Position numbers and translations under genes: made by a program
Assembly (NCBI GenBank): GCA_000437915.1
Contig: FR900987.1
Coordinates: forward strand, 1-64,000
Reading direction: 5' to 3'
Source of the DNA: Subdoligranulum sp. CAG:314
GTDB taxonomy: Bacteria; Bacillota; Clostridia; Christensenellales; CAG-314
Length of the DNA: 64,000 nucleotides
Shown: piece by piece, positions 8,249 through 15,148 of the stretch
Layout of the letters: every line of letters begins with the position of its first letter
Position numbering within the stretch: the stretch's first letter is position 1
Notes under the pieces: model-generated
Databases searched by the model: none
What the model was told of the DNA's origin: nothing
Seen by the model: only the letters and a program-made list of their open reading frames with translations

Positions 8249-9241
8249 TCAACGGGCCAAGGTTTCCTCGTAGCCGTTTTCATAGGTATATATATTTTCG
8301 GTTTCCGTCTGTTGAATGAAAAAGCTCCCTCTTTCACTGTCGGTTTTGTAAGTCACTCTGAGCCGATTGTTTTTGTCCTTTATTACATGATATTTGGTTT
8401 TTGAATATCCGTCTCCGCTGTCGGACTTAAATTGCATTGTCAGTCCTTTGTCGTCGTCGTCATCCTCAAACTCGGGGTCTTCCCACTCTACCTTTGTTTT
8501 TGACACCAGGCGTCCGTTTTCGTAAATGGAATATTCGTACTCTATTTCATCGCTTTCGACGGCTTGCTCTACCTTTACGTAATTGTCGGGTGTGTCAAAA
8601 GAACGCGTAACAAATTCCATTTCCGTCTCGATTTCCGTCCCTTCTCTCTCGGTTTCGTACTTTCCGCTGACCTCAAAAACATATTCGCCCTTTACAAGCA
8701 CGCCCGTCACTTTGGAACTGATTTCCACTTCCTCCACGCCGTCGTCTATTTCCGTTTCCGTTTTTGTATCTGTTTCGTCAAAATACATTACGTACTGCTC
8801 GCCCGCGACGTAAGCAATCAGCTTTTTCTGATAAACCGCAAATTCGCCGTCCTTCGATTCGTCGGGCTTTTCAAGCTCGGCGTTAAGAGCATTTCCGGAA
8901 ATCAGCCCGTCGAACATATTGACGTAACGATTGAAAGAATCCATGTCCCGCGCGATTTCCTCAGGTCTGCCCGCCGTTTCGCCGGAATCGTTTTCCGTCT
9001 CCGCAACGTACAGTCCCGACGCGCCCACGCGTGCCGAAGCGAAATAACTGCCGTCTGCCGACACGCCTGCATAAATGTCGGACGCGTCCGCGCTTTGTTG
9101 TAGATAGTTGGCTCCCGCAATTGCCGAAACAAGATATACGTTTCTGTAACTTTCCGTAGCATTCTTACCGTTGCAGCCTGTCAAGGCGAAAGCGCCGAAA
9201 AGCACGGCTGCGACGGTAAGAACAAGCATAAATTTCTTCAT
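8249..9241 (-). CDS. Hypothetical lipoprotein
   Basis: A 330-residue protein with a classical lipoprotein signal: MKKFML, a hydrophobic core and a lipobox ALTGC near residue 23, so it should be lipid-anchored on the outer face of the membrane. The mature part is acidic, with a run of Asp/Glu around residue 260 and many alternating polar and hydrophobic strands, suggesting beta structure. No catalytic motif or known domain is recognised. It is monocistronic, with AGGAG upstream of the ATG and a strong terminator downstream. The two other lipoproteins in this window (31.98 kb and 61.9 kb) share the signal type but no obvious sequence. Function unknown. Confidence 0.85.
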   Translation of the reverse strand: MKKFMLVLTVAAVLFGAFALTGCNGKNATESYRNVYLVSAIAGANYLQQSADASDIYAGVSADGSYFASARVGASGLYVAETENDSGETAGRPEEIARDMDSFNRYVNMFDGLISGNALNAELEKPDESKDGEFAVYQKKLIAYVAGEQYVMYFDETDTKTETEIDDGVEEVEISSKVTGVLVKGEYVFEVSGKYETEREGTEIETEMEFVTRSFDTPDNYVKVEQAVESDEIEYEYSIYENGRLVSKTKVEWEDPEFEDDDDDKGLTMQFKSDSGDGYSKTKYHVIKDKNNRLRVTYKTDSERGSFFIQQTETENIYTYENGYEETLAR

Positions 9242-9338
9242 ATATGTCTCCTAAAAAAATTTTGTTTTGTTCGAACACTTATCTTACAACGCTGCGCGGT
9301 AAAAATTCCAACAAAGCTCAAAATTTTTTGAAATAAAA

Positions 9339-9372
9339 AATCCGAAAGGGACTTTAAGTCTCTTTCGGAAAT
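9339..9372 (-). terminator. Terminator after hsp20 (bidirectional shape)
   Basis: A long imperfect stem (TCCGAAAGAGACT/AGTCCCTTTCGGA read on the minus strand) is followed by TTTTTT. T-rich tracts occur on both sides. Confidence 0.85.
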
Positions 9373-9385
9373 TTTTTCAAGCTTC

Positions 9386-9811
9386 TTACTTTATTTCGAT
9401 GCTTCTTGCGGAGTTTTTGCGCGCCTGCGCTTCGGTCGGAAAAGTCACCTTGAGAGTTCCGTTTTCATACGACGCGGAAATATCCGTCTCTTCAACGCCG
9501 CTGCCTACGTAAAAGCTCCTCGAAAAGCTGCCGCTTCTCCTCTCTCTGCGTATAAAGCGTCCCTTTTCTTCGCTTTCCTTGCTTTCGTCGCGTTTCGCGC
9601 TCACCGTAAGGTATCCTTCGCTCAACTCCACGGAAATATCGTTTTTGTCAAAGCCCGGCATATCCGTCTCGATGATTACGCTGCCGTCCTTTTCGCGTAT
9701 ATCCGTCTTGGGCGAAAACTCTCCCATACTCCAAAACGGACGGAAAAACTCGTCAAAATCATTTGCCGCCAAATTTGCTCTGTTGTCTCTGTTATTCAAA
9801 TAATACTTCAT
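9386..9811 (-). CDS. hsp20: Hsp20/alpha-crystallin family small heat shock protein
   Basis: A 141-residue ATP-independent holdase that keeps unfolding proteins soluble in the cytoplasm. The alpha-crystallin domain runs from about residue 35 (TDIREKDGSVIIETDMPGF) to the C-terminus, including the DISVELSEGYLTVSA strand pair and the GTLKVTFPT strand; a C-terminal extension ends in SIEIK, an I-x-I type docking motif. The N-terminal arm (FFRPFW) is typical. The ATG is preceded by AAAGGAG. A perfect housekeeping promoter with a CIRCE element directly downstream predicts HrcA repression and heat induction. Confidence 0.95.
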   Translation of the reverse strand: MKYYLNNRDNRANLAANDFDEFFRPFWSMGEFSPKTDIREKDGSVIIETDMPGFDKNDISVELSEGYLTVSAKRDESKESEEKGRFIRRERRSGSFSRSFYVGSGVEETDISASYENGTLKVTFPTEAQARKNSARSIEIK

Positions 9812-9861
9812 AATTCAATCTCCTTTTTGATTTTTATTTTGGCAATCTCGTATGGGGCTTG

Positions 9862-9888
9862 TTAGCACTCTCTACGCTTGATTGCTAA
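9862..9888 (-). promoter_or_regulatory. CIRCE operator (HrcA binding site)
   Basis: TTAGCACTC, nine bases, GATTGCTAA: the conserved CIRCE inverted repeat with a single mismatch in the second half (GAGTGCTAA expected). It sits just downstream of the -10 box of hsp20, overlapping the expected transcription start, where HrcA blocks transcription in other Firmicutes. Confidence 0.93.
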
Positions 9889-9892
9889 CTTT

Positions 9893-9920
9893 ATTATAAT
9901 CCTTTAAAAATCGATGTCAA
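9893..9920 (-). promoter_or_regulatory. hsp20 promoter
   Basis: TTGACA, 16 bp, TATAAT on the minus strand, directly upstream of the CIRCE element. Confidence 0.9.
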
Positions 9921-9991
9921 GCGTTTTAAAGGAACTTTTTAATAATTTTTTCCCTTTTAAAAATTATTACTACTTAAATGCGGAAAAATTT

Positions 9992-10021
9992 AAAAAAATT
10001 CGGAGAGCGCTTCGCCCTCCG
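9992..10021 (-). terminator. Terminator of the P-loop/MutS-like operon
   Basis: Hairpin CGGAGGGCG/CGCTCTCCG (one mismatch) followed by AATTTTTTT on the minus strand, just past the stop codon of the MutS-like gene. Confidence 0.85.
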
Positions 10022-10035
10022 TAAAAAACTTCTCT

Positions 10036-11478
10036 TTAAATATATTTAAGCACGTCGGAGTCCAACCGCAGCAATTTGCAAACTGCAACTGCGTCCTTAG
10101 GCACTCCTTTGGTTTTGTCCTCCACTTTTACCAAGCCGTAATCCATATACCGCGCCACAAGCTCCGCCCCGTCCGCGCCGCATTCGATTTCTCTGTCAAG
10201 ACTCGCCAAATCCGCTCCCGACAGTCCTTTGACCTGATAAAGCGCGTTGGCGTCCGCCGACACGCCGTCAAAATGGGTTGTCAATATAAAAATACCGTTC
10301 ATTTCGTTTAGCGCACGCTCCGCCGCGCGGAAAATACGGCTTCCCTCCTCGAAATTGGTGCCGCCCGCAAATTCGTCCATAAGGCAGAGACCGTACTCTC
10401 CGCTTTTCAGCTTTTGCATAACTGAATTGAGCCTGACGATTTCACCGCCGAAGGTTGACAGTCCTCTGTCCACCGACTGCATATTTTCATTCAGAATTTC
10501 CACAAACCCGAAAAGCGGCACTGTCGCCTCCGACGCGTAGACGAAAAAGCCCGCAAGCGCCAGAAGCACGTTGAGCGCGACGGTCTTCAACGCCACGCTT
10601 TTGCCGCCCATGTTGGCGCCGGTTATCAGCGTAACTCCCCTATCCGCTTCTATGGACACAGGCGTGAACGCCGCTCCTCTCAAGCCGAGCTTTTCCGCCA
10701 TTTCGGGATTTGTCAGCTCCTTCAAACGCAGTTTGTCTCCCGAAACGGACGGTTTGACGGCGTTTGTGGCGTAAGCAAGCCTCGCTTTGGCAAGCGTCAA
10801 ATCCAATCTGCCCGCAAGAGAGCTGTTGTAGGAAAAATCCTCCGCAAAAGGTCTGAGCAAAGAACACAGCTTTGCGCGCGCCTCTTCAAGCGCGGCTTCC
10901 TCCCGCGCCGCCGCTTCGAGATGAGCTTGCTTTGCGGCTGCGAGTCGCTCTTCGTTTTCCGCGCGCGCAAGCGCGGCGTTTGCCGCCTCCTTGTCCCTGC
11001 GCGCGGCAAACAGCTTGTCCGAAAGCCCGTCCTCCACAAAAAATCCCTCGCCCTTGTCCGCTTTGAGCAAATCGAACGCCTCGTCGGTATTTCTGAAAAC
11101 AAAATCTTCAAGCCCGTATTCCGCCGACAGATTTGCGGCAATTTCCGCCGCCTGTCTGACAAGCCGCAAAAAGGCTTTGAGCTCGAAAAGCTCCACCTCG
11201 TCAAGCGTCGTATGGGACAGTCTCGCAAACGTATTGTGCAAATCCTTAAGATGAAAAAACACGCTTTCCAGACGTGAAACCTCCTTTGAGCGGCAGGCGA
11301 CCGCTTTTTTCAGTCTTTCCACGTTTTCCAGCTCGGTCAACAGCTCCGCTTTTTTGTCCGGCGCAAAAAACTCCGCTTTTTTGAGTGCGTTTTTGCCCGG
11401 CGCCGAGTAAGGCTCCGCTTTGTCCAGAATATATTTGAATCCGCAAGCGCTCTTTTGGGAAAAACTCAGCTTAATCAT
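10036..11478 (-). CDS. MutS-related ATPase, KamC-like (candidate aminomutase reactivase ATPase)
   Basis: A 480-residue protein with a MutS-type ABC ATPase domain in its second half: Walker A TGANMGGKSVALK, signature and Walker B region CLMDEFAGGTNFEEG, and TTHFDG with the family histidine. The N-terminal mismatch-binding domains of MutS are absent, and the middle is a long charged helical region. This short form, paired with a small P-loop protein just upstream, resembles the KamC/KamB pair found with adenosylcobalamin-dependent lysine 5,6-aminomutase in lysine-fermenting Clostridia, where it is thought to reactivate the enzyme. No aminomutase gene is in this window, so the substrate enzyme is unproved. 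The start overlaps the upstream stop by 4 nt. A generic MutS2-like DNA role is the alternative. Confidence 0.7.
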   Translation of the reverse strand: MIKLSFSQKSACGFKYILDKAEPYSAPGKNALKKAEFFAPDKKAELLTELENVERLKKAVACRSKEVSRLESVFFHLKDLHNTFARLSHTTLDEVELFELKAFLRLVRQAAEIAANLSAEYGLEDFVFRNTDEAFDLLKADKGEGFFVEDGLSDKLFAARRDKEAANAALARAENEERLAAAKQAHLEAAAREEAALEEARAKLCSLLRPFAEDFSYNSSLAGRLDLTLAKARLAYATNAVKPSVSGDKLRLKELTNPEMAEKLGLRGAAFTPVSIEADRGVTLITGANMGGKSVALKTVALNVLLALAGFFVYASEATVPLFGFVEILNENMQSVDRGLSTFGGEIVRLNSVMQKLKSGEYGLCLMDEFAGGTNFEEGSRIFRAAERALNEMNGIFILTTHFDGVSADANALYQVKGLSGADLASLDREIECGADGAELVARYMDYGLVKVEDKTKGVPKDAVAVCKLLRLDSDVLKYI

Positions 11479-12458
11479 TTTGTCACCTTAATGTTTTTTA
11501 CGTTTAGAACAGGTACGTTCACGGCGTCTCTCATCTTTTTTTCAAAAGTCGCGGCGTCGTATTCGTAGCCGAAAGCGGAAAAGGGATTTACCGCGACGGC
11601 AAGCAATGCGACCTTTTTCAGTTGCAGCAGCTTTCCGCCGTCGGCAAAGAATTTTTCCGCCGCGCTCCTGTCCGCAAGCACGTTTGCGCCGTTTTCCACG
11701 ACAAGGGGCACGGACAGCTCCGCCGCCGTATCCATCGCCCATTTGCGCTCGTTTGTAAGAGCGCCGGGCACGAAAATCAACCGTGTGTTTTCGGCGGGCT
11801 TAACCGACTTGTCAAGCGGCACAATCCCGTTTTCCGTCAAAGCGCACGCCGCCTCCGCTTTTTCAAGCCGCGCCGCCGTGTCGGGGTTTAAAGCGTCCGA
11901 TTGCAGCAAACGTACGGCAAACGCGGTTTCGGCGACGGTAAAATCCATGTCCGCAGACAGACTTGCGCCCGAAGCAAGCACCGCGGCGTCCGCCACCTCG
12001 GGCGAACAGAGAGACTTGCGCCCCAACGCGCCGTCGAAAAACACAATGCGCGCGCCAAGTCCGAAAAAAATTTTTTTAAGCTCCGCAAGCTGCGCCACAA
12101 TGGACGGTCCCGCTATCTGCACAAAGCCGTCCGAAAGAGCGCGGAACACGACAACCTCGCCGAGAGGCGTGGGAAAGCCCGTCGCGCACAGTATTTCCCT
12201 CGTGACGGTACAAAGCGGCAAAAGCCCCTTGGCAGTAGCCGCAATATCCCCTTTTTTAAGAAAAACCTCGGGCTTTGCCACATCGAACACCACGTCGTTG
12301 CTTTCGCCGTCTCTGCCTATGCTGGTTACGGCGACGCCGACGCCGTGCGCGTGAAAAGCGTCGAGAAACGCATTGAGAACGGTTGTTTTTCCCGCGTTTT
12401 TGCTCATGCCGGCAATGCAGACGCTTTTAAAGCCCTCTGCCTCTCGAAAAAGATTCAT
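11475..12458 (-). CDS. P-loop NTPase partner of the MutS-like ATPase, KamB-like
   Basis: A 327-residue protein with an N-terminal Walker A, GMSKNAGKTTVLNAF, and the adjacent segment TSIGRDGESNDVVFD, then a Rossmann-like alternation of helices and short strands rich in alanine. The SKNAGKTT plus SIGRDGE pattern is what I recall for KamB, the partner of KamC in lysine 5,6-aminomutase loci. It is translationally coupled to the next gene by an ATGA overlap, so the two proteins probably act together. The ATG is preceded by GGAG and a consensus-like promoter lies upstream. Assignment to a B12-enzyme reactivase rests on motif memory and gene pairing only. Confidence 0.62.
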   Translation of the reverse strand: MNLFREAEGFKSVCIAGMSKNAGKTTVLNAFLDAFHAHGVGVAVTSIGRDGESNDVVFDVAKPEVFLKKGDIAATAKGLLPLCTVTREILCATGFPTPLGEVVVFRALSDGFVQIAGPSIVAQLAELKKIFFGLGARIVFFDGALGRKSLCSPEVADAAVLASGASLSADMDFTVAETAFAVRLLQSDALNPDTAARLEKAEAACALTENGIVPLDKSVKPAENTRLIFVPGALTNERKWAMDTAAELSVPLVVENGANVLADRSAAEKFFADGGKLLQLKKVALLAVAVNPFSAFGYEYDAATFEKKMRDAVNVPVLNVKNIKVTK

Positions 12459-12477
12459 AAAAAACTCCGATATCGAT

Positions 12478-12507
12478 ATTTTACCCTTTCTCGAAGCGGG
12501 TTGTCAA
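12478..12507 (-). promoter_or_regulatory. Promoter of the KamB/KamC-like operon
   Basis: TTGACA, 18 bp, TAAAAT on the minus strand, about 20 bp upstream of the start codon. Confidence 0.7.
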
Positions 12508-12532
12508 CTCAAAAGAAAAGCAGCGTCTTTAT

Positions 12533-12561
12533 TTGCTAAAAACTTGCTTTTCATATATAAT
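12533..12561 (+). promoter_or_regulatory. Promoter of the sigma/anti-sigma operon
   Basis: TTGCTA, 17 bp, TATAAT on the plus strand, about 20 bp upstream of the sigma-factor gene. It looks like a housekeeping promoter. Confidence 0.6.
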
Positions 12562-12580
12562 TGATTACGGAACGAAATAA

Positions 12581-13111
12581 ATGAACGAAAAAATAAACGC
12601 GCTCGTAAAACGGCTGAAAAAGGGTAAAACCCGATATTTCGACGAATTTTACGACCTTACAAAAAAAGCGGTGTATTTCACCGTTTTCAAAATTCTCGGC
12701 ACAGCCGCCGAAAGCAACGACGTTATGCAGGACGTATACGTGTCCTTTCTTAACCGTCTTGACGATATAGACGAAAACGGCAACGCGTATGCGTATCTCG
12801 TCGCCTCGGCAAAAAACAAGGCGCTTAACGCGCTCAGGCAAAAGAAGCGCCTGCTTGCGCTTGACGAAACGCGCGATTTCGCCGATTTAAAGCAAGAAAT
12901 CCCCGACGATATGCCCTTGCTCAAACACGCGAAAAAAATTCTTTCCGAAAAAGAATGGGAGCTGTTGGAATTATGCGTGGTTTTCGGGTATAAAAGAGTG
13001 GAAGCCGCAAAATTGCTCGGCGCGCCCGTTTCCACAGTGAATTGGCAGTATAACAACATACTGAAAAAACTTGGCAAATCTTTTAAGGAGGTGTACGATG
13101 TCCGAGATTGA
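12581..13111 (+). CDS. Sigma-70 family (ECF-type) RNA polymerase sigma factor
   Basis: The 176 residues carry sigma region 2 (YFDEFYDLTKKAVYF, then DVMQDVYVSFL, the -10 recognition helix, residues ~20-60) and region 4 (LSEKEWELLEL and the helix-turn-helix KRVEAAKLLGAPVSTVNW, ~125-165) joined by a short linker, as in ECF sigma factors. It should direct RNA polymerase to a small regulon. The Shine-Dalgarno is weak. Its last codons overlap the next gene, an RsgI-like membrane protein, by 14 nt with an AAGGAGGT inside the sigma coding sequence, so the two are translationally coupled as a sigma/anti-sigma pair. The inducing signal is not evident. Confidence 0.87.
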   Translation: MNEKINALVKRLKKGKTRYFDEFYDLTKKAVYFTVFKILGTAAESNDVMQDVYVSFLNRLDDIDENGNAYAYLVASAKNKALNALRQKKRLLALDETRDFADLKQEIPDDMPLLKHAKKILSEKEWELLELCVVFGYKRVEAAKLLGAPVSTVNWQYNNILKKLGKSFKEVYDVRD

Positions 13112-14090
13112 AAAAAAATTAAAACGCGAAATGGACGCCAAAGTGCCCGACTTAAAGGAAAAAATCATGGCGGAAGCGTTCCCCGAATCCGCCGTGCGGC
13201 AGCCTCGCGGAAAAAGCGCGCCGTTTGCTTTGAGACGCGCAATTTACTCCGTCTGTATAGTGGTAGCCCTCGCGGCGATAATAATAACCGCCGCTCTGCT
13301 CACTCCTCCTCCGGGAGGCACAACCGTAGTCGTGAGCATAAACCCGCGTGTGGAATTTGTGCTTGACGACGATACGATAGTTTCTCAAAAGGGACTGAAC
13401 GAGGACGGCGTCACCTTGCTTCTCAACGACAATTACGTGGGCATGAACATAAATCAGGCTGTGGATAAGCTTTTGGGACGCGCCAAATCTCTTGGCTTTT
13501 TAAAGGACAACCGCACGGTGAAACTTGCGGTAAATTACAGCAACGGCAAAAGAGCGGAAAAGGAGTATCGGGAGTTGTCCGCGCTCATCACGGATTTCCT
13601 TTCAGCAAATCTCAGAGGAGCTTCTCTCGCCCTTCTTACCGAGGACGAATTGGAGGACATAATAGACAGCTACGACGAAAAGGCGCTTAACGGTTTTCAA
13701 GAGCGGCAGCTTGCGGAGTTCCGCGAAAAGCTCGCGCAGGTCATACGGACGAAAATGAACGGGCTTGACGAGCTAAAAGACCTTGTAACCGAACAAATTT
13801 CCGCCTGCGGCGTTACGGACAGAAAAGAAAGAATCCCCGAAACTGTGATTGCGGATATAAACGGCGCGCTCAAAGACTTTCTTTTCGAGTTCCCGAGCGA
13901 AATCAGCCTGCTTTCGGAAAAGGCAAAATTTGAAGACCTTGAAGAGTTGATGGAAGAAATCGACGACGTAAAGGAAGACTTAGCCGACGCGCTGGAAGAA
14001 ATCGACGAGGGGCATGAGGACGATTTGAAAGACAGAATCGAAGACCTGTTTGAAATCGCGTGGGAGCTTATGAATCCCGACGACGACTGA
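13098..14090 (+). CDS. Membrane-anchored anti-sigma factor, RsgI-like
   Basis: The start is set at 13098 because AAGGAGGT lies 5 nt upstream; this gives 330 residues. An N-terminal cytoplasmic segment (about 50 residues, probably the sigma-binding part) is followed by one membrane helix (AIYSVCIVVALAAIIITAALL) and an extracytoplasmic domain opening with VVVSINPRVEFVLDDDTIVSQ, the pattern of the RsgI juxtamembrane domain (NPxVE, then a V/L-rich strand and LNEDG). The rest is helical and very acidic, ending in EDxLEEIDE-like repeats. It is the immediate neighbour of, and overlaps, the sigma gene. Likely holds the sigma factor inactive until an envelope signal arrives; no carbohydrate-binding module is present. 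Confidence 0.75.
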   Translation: MSEIEKKLKREMDAKVPDLKEKIMAEAFPESAVRQPRGKSAPFALRRAIYSVCIVVALAAIIITAALLTPPPGGTTVVVSINPRVEFVLDDDTIVSQKGLNEDGVTLLLNDNYVGMNINQAVDKLLGRAKSLGFLKDNRTVKLAVNYSNGKRAEKEYRELSALITDFLSANLRGASLALLTEDELEDIIDSYDEKALNGFQERQLAEFREKLAQVIRTKMNGLDELKDLVTEQISACGVTDRKERIPETVIADINGALKDFLFEFPSEISLLSEKAKFEDLEELMEEIDDVKEDLADALEEIDEGHEDDLKDRIEDLFEIAWELMNPDDD

Positions 14091-14112
14091 AAACAGACAA
14101 AAAGCTTAAATA

Positions 14113-14142
14113 AAAAGAGCGGACGAAAATTCGCTCTTTTTT
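14113..14142 (+). terminator. Terminator of the sigma/anti-sigma operon
   Basis: Stem AAAAGAGCG/CGCTCTTTT followed by further T residues, just after the anti-sigma stop. Confidence 0.88.
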
Positions 14143-14185
14143 CTTGCGCAAAAAATAACATTATGCGGCAAAATCTTTTCTCCGC

Positions 14186-14214
14186 TTGACAATTTCGGTT
14201 ATTTTTGTTATATT
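14186..14214 (+). promoter_or_regulatory. Promoter of the 14.2 kb MarR gene
   Basis: TTGACA, 17 bp, TATATT on the plus strand, 25 bp upstream of the start codon. Confidence 0.75.
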
Positions 14215-14238
14215 TTCTTAGTACATCGGAGATTAAAA

Positions 14239-14760
14239 ATGTCTTATCAATTTGACGGAGAATTTATCGAAAAGTTTTATTTGACCTTTACCATGCTCGC
14301 TTACGAAAGCAACCGCCGTTTTTATCCCGTCGGCGAGGTGGTAGGTCCTATGGACAAGTATAAATTTACCCGCAACGAGGTCGATATGCTGTTTTTCCTA
14401 AACTCATGCGTGGACAAAAAGGTCAAACCGCAACACGATTTCAAGGATATAGACATGAACATACTCAATCAGTACATACCTCCGCGCGTTTCCATGGCAA
14501 CCACCTGCCGCAGTGTGGAAAAGCTTGTCCAAAACGGGCTTGCGGAAAGATATTATCTCAACAACAACCGCAAAACAGTCTACGTCAGAGCTACGGAAAA
14601 GGGTATCAGACTCAAAGAGGAGCATTGGGAGTTTTCGGTTCAGAATATAAAGAAACTTTTTGACGCCGCTTTTTCCTTAGAGGAGGGCGAAGAAATGCTT
14701 GACACCATATCACGTCTGTTGGAAATGACAAAAAGACTTCCGGCAGGCAAAATCGACTAA
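14239..14760 (+). CDS. MarR-family winged-helix transcriptional regulator
   Basis: The 173 residues include a MarR-like winged helix in the centre (FTRNEVDMLFFL, ATTCRSVEKLVQNGLAERYYLNNNRKTVYVRATEKGIRL, where the last part is the wing) flanked by dimerisation helices. Such proteins repress neighbouring genes or their own until a small ligand binds. ATG with GGAG upstream, own promoter and terminator, so it is a single-gene unit. The adjacent genes do not reveal its ligand. It is longer at the N-terminus than minimal MarR proteins and unlike the second MarR regulator at 38.6 kb apart from the shared fold. Confidence 0.82.
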   Translation: MSYQFDGEFIEKFYLTFTMLAYESNRRFYPVGEVVGPMDKYKFTRNEVDMLFFLNSCVDKKVKPQHDFKDIDMNILNQYIPPRVSMATTCRSVEKLVQNGLAERYYLNNNRKTVYVRATEKGIRLKEEHWEFSVQNIKKLFDAAFSLEEGEEMLDTISRLLEMTKRLPAGKID

Positions 14761-14763
14761 TCA

Positions 14764-14792
14764 CAGGGAGCCAAAAAGCTCCCTGTTTTTTT
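14764..14792 (+). terminator. Terminator of the 14.2 kb MarR gene
   Basis: Stem CAGGGAGC/GCTCCCTG with a 6-nt loop followed by seven T residues. Confidence 0.92.
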
Positions 14793-14949
14793 ATTTACCG
14801 AATGGAGATTTAACTATCTTTTTAACATCCCCTGATTTTTTGCGACGCAATATATGGTTGATATTGACATTTATAAAAAAAATTTATCGAAAATGTGAAT
14901 TTACAATCGAATTACGGCAAAATATTTCACAATTTAATAATCGCCTGCT

Positions 14950-14979
14950 ATTGACAAATATATTTTCCGTAAAGTATAA
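14950..14979 (+). promoter_or_regulatory. Promoter of the metzincin/LRR gene
   Basis: Perfect TTGACA and TATAAT spaced by 18 bp. Transcription would begin near 14986, leaving a leader of about 160 nt. The rest of 14793-15148 is very AT-rich and holds no other gene. Confidence 0.75.
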
Positions 14980-15050
14980 TTTTTTTATCGGTAACCCAAT
15001 GAAATTTTTTCTTCAAACGCTATTTCACATATGATTTTAATAATTAAAAA

Positions 15051-15074
15051 AGGAGGGTTTTAATTATGATTTAA
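15051..15074 (+). other. Start-stop mini-ORF with a strong ribosome-binding site in the leader
   Basis: AGGAGGG at 15051-15057 is followed 8 nt later by ATG ATT TAA (15066-15074). It lies inside the predicted leader, about 75 nt before the real start codon of the metzincin gene. It could be a leader peptide or standby site, or the remnant of a lost start. Confidence 0.4.
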
Positions 15075-15148
15075 TTTTCAATTATCGAAATTTTTAATCA
15101 ACATTTTCTTTATTTAATTTATCAAAAAAAAGCAAAGGAGAGAAATTT

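Noticed and set aside
8051..8404. Possible small gene of 117 codons between tRNA-Thr and the lipoprotein
   Set aside because: It crosses the lipoprotein terminator and runs antisense into that gene; no ribosome-binding site.
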